Part shown: positions 33,061 to 44,664 of the stretch, piece after piece
Layout of the letters: each line of letters opens with the position of its first letter
Position numbering within the stretch: the stretch's first letter is position 1
DNA from: Eupeodes corollae
Lineage: Eukaryota > Arthropoda > Insecta > Diptera > Syrphidae
Reading direction: 5' to 3'
Length of the DNA: 64,000 nucleotides
Assembly: GCF_945859685.1 (NCBI RefSeq)
Contig: NC_079147.1
Span: 134,254,645-134,318,644, forward strand
Notes under the pieces: model-generated
Told to the model about the DNA's origin: nothing
The model's input: the letters and a program-made list of their open reading frames with translations, nothing else
The model's database searches: none
Position numbers and translations under genes: made by a program

Positions 33061-36000
33061 TTATTGAGGACTTGAATTTAAATGTATAAATACGTTTACA
33101 TTACATAATAAGTTTCAAATGCATATAAAAAAGTAATTGTTTTGTGTTAAAAGCTTTCAATGTAGGTATTTTCACTCATTTGGTCCATCATGTTACATGG
33201 TACATATTTACATAAATAAAACTCTTATACAATACATGACGAAATTGTTGCGATTTTTGAAGTCCTGAATGATCAAAGGAATTTGAACTTTCTGACTTTA
33301 TTAGTTCTTAACATAACAAAAAACTCAAAATTCAGCTGAGTTCCCTGAAAAAAAAAACGGTAAAGTTCTTACAACTTGGATAAAATATAACAATTGATAA
33401 CTGCTAGGTCGAATGATCGTTAATAGTCAGATGTATACGCCTATTTTCAAGCACAATAAATTAACCTCAAAAAAACATTAATTACACTTTAAACTAACAA
33501 TTTTTACGATGGTCAATATTGTTCTTTTTAAATACCTTATTTTACATGGTTCTTAAGAAATTGCAATTAAAATGTTCATTTGGAAGTTCTATAACGTCCA
33601 ATAACCAATAAATTGAGTTTGTAATATCTTCTGAAGTTAAGTGCTTAGATCTCAAAATTCCAATTCAAAATATTTTTAGCAAACCCACTTCAATATAAAC
33701 ATTGTATAAAATGAAAATCGAAGTGTAACCATATATCTGCATACATGTATTTCATGTTCAGTACATAAATATTATCAAAATGTATGGTATGAATAAATGT
33801 ATACTATACCTAGTTCGCCCCATGGTCTAGGTAGAAAATAAACATAACTTTTCTTTTCAGGACCGGACTTAAAAATGTATGTTTTTTTCATTTCAAGGTA
33901 GGTATCTTTTAAGCTTAACAAACTAGCCACAAAAGAAGTGTTATGAAATTTTACATTATTCTGACACATAATGTGACACTAGAAGAACATTATTTTATAG
34001 TAATAATGAGTCCCAGTTGTCAAACTGTCACGTTATTATAACTTAATCTGAAATGATGGGATTATTTTGACAGCACAGTTTCACTTTTAAAAATGTCTCC
34101 CGCCAGAGCCTTTAAAATGGTTTAAGGTTTTACTAATGATAATAATTTTTAAAATCAAGATTAATCCAATGGCGCAATATATGCAAGTAAAATGATGAAG
34201 CCATTTTTAACAATTTACTGAGCTCAAAAGATGATTTTAACTTTTAGCAATTTGCTAAATCTATATGATATCTGTACCATTATTTGCATAAGACCAGTGG
34301 ATGTAATAGGTCCGTTTAAGCGTATTAGATTTGTGTATTTTACGAACTGTTACTTTTTAGAAATATTTGGATGCTCGTTATTAAATAAAAGGCAATTAGG
34401 TGTTTACTAATAATTAGCAAAACGGAAAGAAATGTTTAAAATGTTGGAGTCTCTTAATAAACTGCTAAATATTAATTAAATAGTTAAGCCCTTAATTTGA
34501 ATTTTTACTGCATTATCTTTATTGACTGAAGTAACATTAAGTGCGTTTTTTTTTTGGTATTCCATATATAGTACCTACAGTGACAAATTCCAAACAAAAC
34601 GATCCGCAGTAGCCAGATTTTTGTATTAAAAATTTGGTACAACTGAAAGAAGATCTTTTAGAATAATAATAAAAAAAACACCCAAATAGAAGAAAGTTTT
34701 GTGAAAATCAAATGTTAAAATTAACTTAGCAAAAAAACTAACTAAAACTAATAAAATGGACAATTTTCAAGAAGAAATGTTAAGAAAACATCTGGAAATT
34801 GAAATTCTATAAAAAAAAGTTCATTTAAGAATTGTTTCAAGGAGGGGGTTTGTTCATAGACTAGAACATTAACATGTGGTGTTGAAGTGAGCTTAAATTC
34901 TTTATATATATGAATCGAGTTGAAATGAGCTTGATTCGCCTCGATTCTGGTCGCGGATCGGAGTCGAGTCAAAATATGTAAAGAAAATCTGTGTGAAGGA
35001 ATAATAATGCGTTATAGTCTGTTTATTTGCATGTTTGTGTACAAAAAATATAGTTTTGTTTTAATCAAATTACCAAAAAAAGTAGAAATGGAGTAGGAAA
35101 CATATTCTTATATGGTGATGAACTAATCAGTTCTTCATTGTTTAACACAAATCCAAAAAATCTCACTTGCACTTCACACTTCGAAAACATCGAAACACCA
35201 TTTGCATTTTAGAAAGTGCTATCATACTTTATCATTTTTAAATCTTCTTGTGCGGTGGAAACATCAAAAAGATTTATTCAATCTAAAGTGAGATAAACCT
35301 TTGGTGGAAACATAGCAAAACATAATTATCTTTTCTATTGTTTTCTCTTGCAAAATAAGCCCAGTTAGTCCATTTTCATTAACAAAACTAAATAATATCA
35401 ACAGTTACAGATTGATTTTTTTCCCCAATGAATAGAACATACATACATTTCAAATGCCCAATTACTCAACGAACATAGCCGTCGAGATACAAATGCAGTA
35501 TAAATCGTACCAACAGTTGAGAACGAAATCACTTAAGATTCATTCGAGACTCGTTTAAATGTCAAAAACCCATCCATAGTAAGATTCTACTTTAACCTAT
35601 ATCAGTTTTATTCATACTATGGATATTGTTTTTGTTATTCGTGTAAAATCCTACTATACTCTGGATAGATTTTCCACCAAAACACGGGTATTGAAAATTC
35701 CTCCTTATTTTTTTTAAAACAAATCCGGCATTGTATTATGTGCTTGGGCAGAGAGAACTTAAGAGACTTTATTATTAACTATAGGCCGCAAAATTGAATG
35801 ACATTTTACCAGTCAGGCAGACCAACGTCATGTGGACGAAAACAAAACTAAATATGCAAGAGTCCAGAGGCTCGAACTAAGAATACCACAAAGCCATGTA
35901 TGTATGGCATATCAAAATTCGTTATAATGTTGTCATAAAAAGAGGGGTATTTTCTATTTCAAAACTGCCAGCATTCAGATTTCAGAAAAGCAGCACTGCA

Positions 36001-37076
36001 ATATGAAGTTGCAGGTTGCAGGGTTCGAATCGGATGATTGGGATGAATTGTCCATAGGAGGTGGTTGTGGCTTGTCCGTATAGGAGTTAGTTGACTCTTT
36101 GCTTAGAACAAAACTTCGTTTTACAGTCCATCATGACACTATTTACACTAGAAACCTCCGAAAACATCACACATCCATGAATGTACCTTTATTTTGGATA
36201 CTGATGTGGATAGAGAAGAAACAACCTTTCCAGCTTTACCCAGTACCATATATACGAGCTTACGATACGCATGAATAGGAAACAAATCATTTTCACAGCA
36301 TGTCAACGTAATCCGCATGATTTTGGGAATTTTCAATTCGATTTTATTTGAGGAAAGAGATTGCCAATGAAAATGATGATACACTATATCCTTTGTGCTT
36401 TGCTGAAGTCCAATAGTGGATCTGCTATAAACGAATACACTGAGAATGAATCACACTGCATTGAATGATAATAACAGTTTTGTTGTATATTTCAATTGAA
36501 TTGGTTTATCTAGGGTTGTGAGTTGAAAGGAGTCACTGTTGTCAAAGTGATGCATTTGTGCGTTCTCTGAACTATCATAAATTATGTAAGAGCCAAAAAT
36601 GGACGGATCAAATATTCAGTTCAATCTTTAAGGTACATTCTAGTACTTGATGAATAAACCAAAATCTAAATGTGAATTCGTTGATATCTGAAATTTGTGT
36701 TGGCTGAAGCCAAAAGCTTTTTGTTCTATTGCATGATGAGAGCTTAACATGTAAAAAGAGGAAAACCCTGTTTGCAGTTCTCTTCTAAATTATCGGCGTA
36801 TTGCCACATATTTTTTATTTAATTATTGTGATTTAATGTTTCGATACTTTCAAAATTTTGAGAGATAAAACAATAAACAAAGTTGAACATCAATGCGAAA
36901 CTTTAATTGTATCGTGAAGAAAAAGAACAAGCTGGATGAGAAAGGTTGTGTTTGTATTTAATAATTACAAAGTAATATAACCATTCAGAAAAAAAAAACG
37001 TTAAAAAAATCAAAATAATAAACGACTTAAGAAAATTCTAAGTGAAGTTTTGGCCTTTTTTTTTGAGTTTTTTTTT
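33061..37076. other. 4 kb of AT-rich DNA with no recognised feature
   Basis: No reading frame with family resemblance, no RNA gene and no clear repeat. A 'gggttcgaatc' at about 36,019-36,029 is B-box-like but has no A-box or tRNA fold before it. Confidence 0.3.
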
Positions 37077-37142
37077 TATATCCGTGGCGTGGTGGTTAAT
37101 GCGTAGGACTGTTCTGCCAAGCTCTGGGTTTAATTTAAATTT
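37077..37142 (+). repeat. SINE head fragment
   Basis: 'tatccgtggcgtggtggtta' followed by 'atgcgtaggactgt' and 'gctctgggttta' matches the tRNA-like head of the SINE at 8651, decayed in the B-box. The rest of the SINE is absent. Confidence 0.5.
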
Positions 37143-37444
37143 CTCAAATCTCAAAGATTGCGGTGACTATTTTTAATAAGATTATATTTACTTTTAAAAT
37201 TAAATTAAAATTACTAACAGGTCTATTTACTTTTCATATAGAAAGTTATTGCAATCCTTCCGGTTTCGCGAACTGAAAATTTTGACATTTATTAACGTTT
37301 TAAGCTTCATAAAAGTCCAGTCAAAATTAATAAAAAAAAAGTATAAAATTCTCTTTGAGTATAATACTTTTCTCTTAATTGTGAACATCAATAGAAACCT
37401 AATTGATGTAATCGATTGCTCGAATTATTTCTTTTGCATTAAAA

Positions 37445-37650
37445 ACTACTCCTTTTTAAGTCTACTAGATTTTGAGTTAACTGGAAAACAGTAAAACCAT
37501 ACTTCTTCTCTAAACCCAAAATTGTCTTTAATTTTAAAAGTTATATAATAAAATTTGCACCAAACTCGTGAGCCCAAGCAAAAAGGTTGCAAAGGGGCTT
37601 CATTTCCCTTCCTTAAACATCTCATTGCTTGCAACGGAAATTTTAAATAT
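37445..37650 (-). repeat. Diverged relative of the foldback element's inner repeat
   Basis: The minus strand reads 'gcttgggctcacgagtttgg' with 'tgcaacc' just before it, parallel to the inner blocks at 16,544 and 17,206 ('gcttgggctcactataggat'). The G/C hairpin has been lost. No inverted arms are seen around it. Confidence 0.5.
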
Positions 37651-37725
37651 TTTTTAGGATCTTAAGTCAATTTAAACGAACCAATAGTTCTATAGGTTTA
37701 GACTTTAGTTAGATTTTATATCATA

Positions 37726-39345
37726 CTAGCTGTACACAGTTAGTACACAAATATTCAATTCATTCTGAGCCATTTTATAGAATTTGTATATTTTAAAAAA
37801 ATGGTGACATTACAAAGTTTAGTTTCAATTAGATGTTTACTGAAGTGCGTGGGATATTTTTCTTCTGCATAAATCAGAAGGTTTTCCGACACATGAGCTA
37901 GCACATAGAGAAGTTCATGTGAGAAGCATTGAGTCTCCAAATTTAATCCACACACTTGTAACGATTGTCCTTGTATTTTGTTAATAATAATGAATGCGAA
38001 AACGAGTCGCACCGGGAACCGTAAACGTTTGAATTCAAATGGCATATCTGTCGGGGTCATTGGGATACGTGGCAACCAGTGGCGTAGCTAGACCTTTGGG
38101 GGCCCTGTATCCAATTTTTTTTGGGCCCCATCACCTCTTACCAAAACTGGGCCTTATAACCTTTTTTAAATTAAAACACTAACGTCAATAAATAAGTTAA
38201 ATTTAATTCAATGTATAACGACATAGGAACTTTAACATAAATACATACTACATAATATATAGATACATGTTTGATAAAGCTAAACAAAATTAAATAATAT
38301 TTTTTCTGCAAATTTATTTATTAAATCTTCCATAACTGAAGAAGATTTCAGTTTTTCAAGATTATCTGCTTCTATTGATAAAAGTGATAAATCTGACAAC
38401 CTCTTCGGTCCCATTGAAGTTCTGAGATAATTTTTTATTATTTTCAGCTTGGAAAAAGATCTTTCAGCTGTTGGTGTGGTGACCGGAAGAGTCAAAAAGA
38501 GAAAGCATGCTGTTATTACTTCAGAAAAACTAGAAGCAAGACTATTAAATTCGATGACTAATAATTTAGCAAGTTCTTTTATGGAATGAGTTTTGAGGAT
38601 TTCGGATTTAAGGCATGTTTTTAGAGCAATTAGTTGATTGCAGAAGTCACCAGATATGTCTGTATTGTACTTTTCCACTAGCTTTTTTGAACCTTGATTT
38701 ATCTCATCATTTGAGAACGATAAAAGCTTATTCGGTTTTGCCTAGTTCACTCAGACAATTAACGGGACTTTTTTTTGTTGCAGATACATACAGGGTTCGG
38801 AATGGAGTATTCGAATTTTTCAGCTGTTAGTTCATGCAAGTACCCTAGTATTTTTTAATCTACTGCTAGTCCCTGGTTTGTATTTCTGTGTGATGTTGGA
38901 GTTGGTGGCTGTGTCAGGCAGGACGATATATTTTGAAAGATCGAATAAAAAAGTGTTTGCAGGTTGAAGTTGTAGTATTGTTGGTTGTTAGGACATGAAA
39001 AAAAGAAAAAGATACACAGAAAACAAAAATATTTGACGCATGTAAAAAATGATCATCGGAACATTTGTTTGTATCTAATAAAACTTTATTAAATATTTAA
39101 GTGAATTTTTCTATACACGTCTTGTGCTCTATATCTTTGGGGGCCCCTATATCTTGGGGGCCCTGTTACATGGATACAGCTGATACAGCGGTAGCTACGC
39201 CACTGGTGGCAACGTATTGTGGGACGTCTTCATCTTTGAATTTCCCAGTAAAAATTGTTAACACGATTACATTGTTTGCCATTTTCTTGACTGAGAGTCT
39301 GGTTCCGTTGCAAAGTCGTGGTTAATTTATGTTCCGATGAAGAAT
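37726..39345 (-). mobile_element. Helitron 3' part, interrupted by a hAT element
   Basis: On the minus strand, CNGTRLSVKKMANNVIVLTI followed by FTGKFKDED (39,220-39,310) is interrupted at 39,205. It resumes at 38,076 with IPMTPTDMPFEFKRLRFPVR and VFAFIIINKIQGQSLQVCGL, the Helitron helicase C-terminus. A terminal CTAG followed by host T lies at 37729-37726. Frames shift around the interruption. Sequence upstream of about 39,345 is lost. Confidence 0.8.
38077..39205 (-). mobile_element. hAT transposon, internally deleted, inserted in a Helitron
   Basis: The 1129 bp element starts CAGTGGCGTAGCTAGA and ends with the near-complement GTAGCTACGCCACTG, bracketed by 8 bp duplications GTGGCAAC (38069-38076 and 39206-39213). 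These are typical hAT ends. A minus-strand ORF (38678-38280) gives the transposase C-terminus: LTLPVTTPTAERSFSKLKII and NYLRTSMGPKRLSDLSLLSI, the hAT dimerisation domain of the ZMYM1-like type. The N-terminal zinc finger and most of the catalytic domain are missing. Confidence 0.88.
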
Positions 39346-40261
39346 GATGAGTAAAAAACTTTACTTTAAGTTGGTAAAAATTGATTTTCGACAGGAATAT
39401 ATTGGTAAACATTAAAGGTATTGGCATTAAACTAATTTCATCTTATGAAAAGTACTGTTTTTGACATTCAGTAAAATTATAAGAATCCAAAAGTCTGATT
39501 GTGTATACATATTAAATACTACACAAAATTAGTAAAAATTGATGTTCGGTTTTCGATATCTTGTGAATAAATGAAGGTATTGACTTTAAAATGATTTTAT
39601 TCTGTGGTAACGTTAGTGGTCTTAGAAATATCTAACCTGTATTGTTTATATAAGAAATAAAAGTTTTCAAAAACTGCTACTTAAATCGATAAAAATTGTT
39701 TTTTGACTATAATATCGTTAACAGAAATAGATTCTGAAATCAAACTTTTTTTTATCATATGTAAATTATTGCTGCTGACTTTTAGTTAATGTTGTAGACA
39801 ATTGATATCTTTTTTAACAAAACACGAAAAATTACAAAAACAATAAAAAAACGAACTGAAATGGTTTTTGACTCAAGTATTATGAGAACAAAGAAAGTTT
39901 TTGTCTAAAAATGTTTAATTTCAAACAAAATGTTTTTAATTGCATATTTTGGTGAACTTTTACAAATCGATAGAAGTGCACGAAAAGGTTGGATTGTTAT
40001 CATTGTGGGTTGCATCACAGCCTCTTGGAACTGATTTTTAAATTCAAATTTAAGAAAAGAACTTAAATTGGTGAATCAAAATTAACTAGCTTTTATTATT
40101 ATTAACCTTAAAAAACAATTAATTTATGGTATTTATAATGATTTAAAAGGGTAAAATCAATAAACAATTAACATTGCTTTCTTCCATTCAAAACATTTTC
40201 CATAATGTTTGCTATTCATCTAAAAGTTTTTTTTTTTTAACTTCCCATAGGATAACTAATT
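39346..40261. repeat. Degraded satellite-related sequence
   Basis: Blocks 'gttggtaaaaattgattttc' (39,372) and 'tgtgaataaatgaaggtatt' (39,563) recur in the arrays at 40-41.7 kb and at 46.9-47.5 kb. The copies are too decayed to set unit borders. Confidence 0.4.
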
Positions 40262-41760
40262 ACAATAACTAATGGAACCGAATTGTCAAATTGAAAATTT
40301 TGACGTTTCTCGAAGTTTTAAGGTCCCTAGATTCGAAATAACAGATTTTTAGAAAGTTGTCTGTGCGTGTGTACGTTTGCTACGTTTTTTCGTCGTCCAT
40401 TTTTGCTTTTACCATAAAAAAAGTTGCAAATTTGAAAAAACTGAAAACAAATTGTCATCTCGAAAATTATACGAATACAAAATGATTTTGTCTCAAAACA
40501 ATTTTGTGCAACGAAAAATAACGTTTTTAACATCTGGTAAGATTTTGAGAAGAATCAAATTGATAGTTTTTTTTTTATAAAAACTAAAAACCTAAGAAAA
40601 CATTGCTCAAAATTGATTTTTGAGTTAAACATCCTTTCAAAAATTTGAGATTATGGCTTCCAACTACTTTTATCTTTTAAAAAATATTGTTGTCAATATT
40701 AAAAAATCGAATTGACAGTTTTCTTACAAAAAATTAAAACCTAAACAAAAAAATTTATAAAAGCTGTTACAAATTGATTTTCGACTCAAATATTTTTTTT
40801 TAAACTACTTTTATCTTTTAAACAATATTGTTTTCAACACTGAGTAAAATTTTGAGAAAAATCGAACAGACAGTTTTTTTACAAAAATTAAAAACTTAAA
40901 AGAAAAATTAACAAAAGTTGTTTAAAATTGATTTTCAACAAACAAATATCTTTCACAAATTTGAGATTATGGCTTAAAACTACTTTTATCTTTTCGAAAT
41001 TCAGTAAAATTTTGAAAAAAATCAAATAGACATTTTTTTTACAAAAAATAAAAACCTAAACAAAAAAATTAATAAAAGGTGGTAAAAATTATTGATTTTC
41101 GACACAAATATCTTTTAGAAACTTTGAGATTATGGCTTTCATACTAATTTTACTTTTTTAGAAATATTGTTTTCAATATTCGGTAAAATTTTGAGAAAAA
41201 TCGAATTTACAGTTTTTTTTACAAAAAATTAAAAACCTAAACAAAAAATTAATAAAAGTTGGTAAAAATTGATTTTCGACTCGAATATCTTTCAAAAATT
41301 TGAAATTATGGCTTCAAACTACTTTAATCTTTTAAAAAATATTGTTGTCAACATTCAGTAAAATTTTGATAAAAGTCGAATTTACAGTTTTTTTTACAAA
41401 CAAATAAAAACCTAAACAAAAAATTAATAAAAGTTGGTAAAAATTGATTTTCGACTCGAATATCTTTCAAAAATTTGAAATTATGGCTTCAAACTACTTT
41501 AATCTTTTAAAAAATATTGTTGTCAACATTCAGTAAAATTTTGATAAAAATCGAAGTGACAGTTTTTTTTTTTTTAAAATAAAAATCTAAAAACCACAAT
41601 ACTAAAACATGGTAAAAATTTGTTTCGACTCAAATAGCTTTTCAAAAATTAAAAATATTGTCTTCAAACTCTTTTTATTTTACAGACAATATTGTTTTCG
41701 ATATTCAATAGTTTTTTTTTAATAAAAATGCAAAATCTATCCCTCAACTCACTGTCTTCA
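40262..41760 (+). repeat. Satellite-like tandem array, unit about 155-180 bp
   Basis: A unit with 'ggtaaaaattgattttcgac', 'tttgaaattatggcttcaaa', 'atattgttgtcaacattcag' and 'cagttttttttacaaa' repeats several times. The last two full units (from 41,247 and 41,422) are 175 bp apart and almost identical; earlier units are shorter (about 155 bp) and more diverged. The left end (40,262-40,400) is unique sequence shared with the 29 kb copy, suggesting a transposon carrying the array. Confidence 0.7.
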
Positions 41761-43640
41761 ATTTCGAGGGCTTTATTGTGGTTTTTGTGTAATTTTCGCA
41801 ATTTATAAAAAAAGCAGGTGGGTCAAATTCATAAAAAAAGATAAACAAAACTCTAATACCGCAATACCTGATCTAAGCACGTCCAATACATAATTTAGTG
41901 CTATTGACAGTTCATCAGATGTATGAGTATCCTGACTTTATGCGCAAGGATATAATATCCTTCTTTTTCAAATACTGGTCAAAGACAAACTTCCAAAAAT
42001 CAATTTTTATTATTATTTTTATTTTTTCTCCACGCTTCCGCAGCCGGAAAAGCAAAATATTGTTCCTTGTATTTGCATAATTCAGGTTCTTAGCTATCCA
42101 TCTAGAAATGCATACTTATGTATGTATGTAGTCCATACATATACATACATATATACAAGAAATATAGTCAATTCAAATGGCTCAAACAGAGCGGGCGAAC
42201 TCATCTTTTCCGTGGTGAGTGATGGCACAACTTGAAAAATGAATAAAATCCGACATGTGGCGTTTAAGACATACACGTGATGCGAATTTTTCAGTTCAGG
42301 CAATTTACTACCACAATATGTGGAGAAGAATGGATTCAAAAACATGTATTAGATATACGTTTTTTTTTCGTTATTATAGGTTTGTTCACCCTCATCGCTC
42401 CATTTTGTCTTTGGCCTATATACAAAACAGACGTTAACAAATGTTTTACGAAACACATTCAAATTTAATTTCAATCTAAAACGGTTTTTAAGGCAATATA
42501 CACAGCCAATACAAATAATAGAAGATGTATATATGAATGTTTACTTATATGTCATATAATAGCAGTGAATTTTTGAACCGAAAAGAAAACTAAAACAACT
42601 ATTAGTTGTTATAGATAAATGGACTATGCATCAGAAGGCGAAAATAAAGGTCATATTAAAAGAGTTTTTCTTTTTCAATAACAACACTGTAAGAAAATGG
42701 ATTGCACTTATAAGTAAAAAGTTCATAGGTAACGTTAGAATGTAATTGTTTTTTTTTTATAGTTTGGACACCTTTGACATTATTTCCAAATATTGAGGGT
42801 TCTTGTGCCATCTGTTAATAGTAACTACTCTCTTAATTTAAATAATATTAAAAAAACTGCGATTCTTGTTTTCGTCCACTTGTAAAGTGTTTCATAGGTA
42901 AAGTAGAATTTTGTTCTGAATTAACTGAGTAGGTACAACGACAATTTAATTGTTATTTATGAGCGTTTTCAAGTACTGGACACTTTCCAGCCAATTTCTT
43001 GACTACGTTCTAGTCTTTAAAACTCGGTTTATTGATAAATTGGAACTTGATTGAGATTTAACTCATTTCTTCATCATTTAAAGCATTGGATTTCTGATTT
43101 AGAGTTTAGTTTGAGATATAACATCGATTTATTAGACTCTCAAAATTGGGGGGTTTAGGATATTAGAACTCGGTTTAGTCATTACTTTTAATATCTATTT
43201 TTTAAATTCATTCCTGTTTCGGATGAAATATCTGAACAAAATTACATTGTTTGACAATAATTAGATACTTTTAGAAAATACGTAAATATGGACGGCTTAG
43301 CAAGAAGTCATTAGCTGACAGTTGCGTTTTGTTTTAGTTTTACATACTTATCGAATCAAAGGGTTGAATAGACAAGATTATTGAGTCTGCACAAATAGAC
43401 ATAAGAGCTCTTATAAAATTATTACTTAACTGTTGCATTTTTCTTATCGACTGACTCTACTAAACACCCGATATAATACATTCTATCATTTAAATTCCAT
43501 GCATCATGCGTTATTTAAGAGATTGCAGGACTTGAAACTAATTTCTTTTGATTTACATATATTCGAGCAAGATGGTTAGTACAACACGAATAAAAATGTA
43601 TGTGTACATTTACCAAAAAAAATATTTGTAAATAACAGCG
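41761..43640. other. AT-rich DNA with no recognised feature
   Basis: Only a TATG/CATA microsatellite at about 42,117-42,157 stands out. Confidence 0.3.
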
Positions 43641-44664
43641 GATATAACAACTCTGTTGTCCATCACAATTACGCCAAACACTCGAGCCTCGAGACTCGAT
43701 AGAAGCTGCCCTGTAGAAACTGTACAGAGAGTTCGAGAACAGGATTCTACCACCGGCATCCAGTGAAGCAGCACTGCCTCCTATAATTAAGTAGGTACAA
43801 ATAAGGAATTTAAATCTTAGTCTTTTATTTATTTTTTACGCATCAGCGACCAAAGTGGTGACCCCGACGTGATCTGAACACGCAACCTTCAAATGTATGT
43901 ACATACTTTCGGGATTTTGGTCTGGTTTGGTTTGATTTGATATTTCAAACGTTTTTTTTTAAATGTTTTAGAATTTTGACAAGAAACCCACTTCGTCAAC
44001 GTCTACAACGAATCAATCATGACTCTTTAAGACAAACTCGGATAATCAAGCAAAATCGATTTGTATTGTTTTCCGTCCATTTGTTTGGACCTCAATCGTC
44101 GCCGCAGTCACTTCTCTAATCATTGGAGCTGACTTCCTGCAGCACCCCGACCTATTGCTTGACGTTAATTAATAAGCTCGCCTTATCGAGTTGCGCTCCA
44201 ACACAGTTTCGAAATCGCTCTCCGCTATTACCAGTAACCAACAAACTACGCACCTCATCGATCGAAATATTCCGTTTGCTGAAATTATTACAAAGTTCCC
44301 AAACATTACTCGCCTCGCACCACCAGGAGCATCGACTAATTCCAGAGCATTGCATTTCATAGAAACTAATGGTCCTCCATGTTCAGCTCGAGCACGTCGA
44401 TTATGGCTTGATAAATTGAAAGCCGACTTCGTCTTTGTTCGCAACGACTCCGTCAAAGCCTCGAATGTTTCTCCTAGCGAAGGGCCTTTCGAAGTACTAG
44501 AGCGCTCAGACAAATTCTTATCTTTAAACATTCGAGAAAGAAAAACCAAAATTTCAATAGATCGCTTAAAGTCAGCATATCTTAAAACCAGCGAAAACAA
44601 CACCGACGATAAGACTCCATCGACTTCAACATTCAACTGCCCAGATCCGCCACACACATCTTAA
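43640..44664 (+). mobile_element. Ty3/gypsy LTR retrotransposon, deletion derivative
   Basis: A GTGACCCCGACGTGAT block (near 43,858) resembles sequence directly after the left LTR in insect LTR elements. Translation from about 44,090 reads SIVAAVTSLIIGADFLQHPD, the end of a retropepsin-type protease. A frame from 44,170 then runs to the start of the reverse transcriptase region (DRNIPFAEIITKFPNITRLA, then TNGPPCSARARRLWLDKLKA). It jumps directly to the end of the integrase region (GPFEVLERSDKFLSLNIRE, then TKISIDRLKSAYLK) and stops at 44,662-44,664. The RT core, RNase H and integrase core are therefore deleted in frame. LTR borders were not established. Confidence 0.65.

Noticed and set aside
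36010..36035. tRNA B-box (gggttcgaatc)
   Set aside because: No A-box or tRNA fold precedes it within the expected distance.
40262..41760. CRISPR-like array
   Set aside because: Units are contiguous tandem repeats of about 155-180 bp with no short repeat/unique spacer pattern, in a eukaryotic genome.
42094..42170. Possible regulatory palindrome in TATG/CATA repeats
   Set aside because: Ordinary microsatellite.
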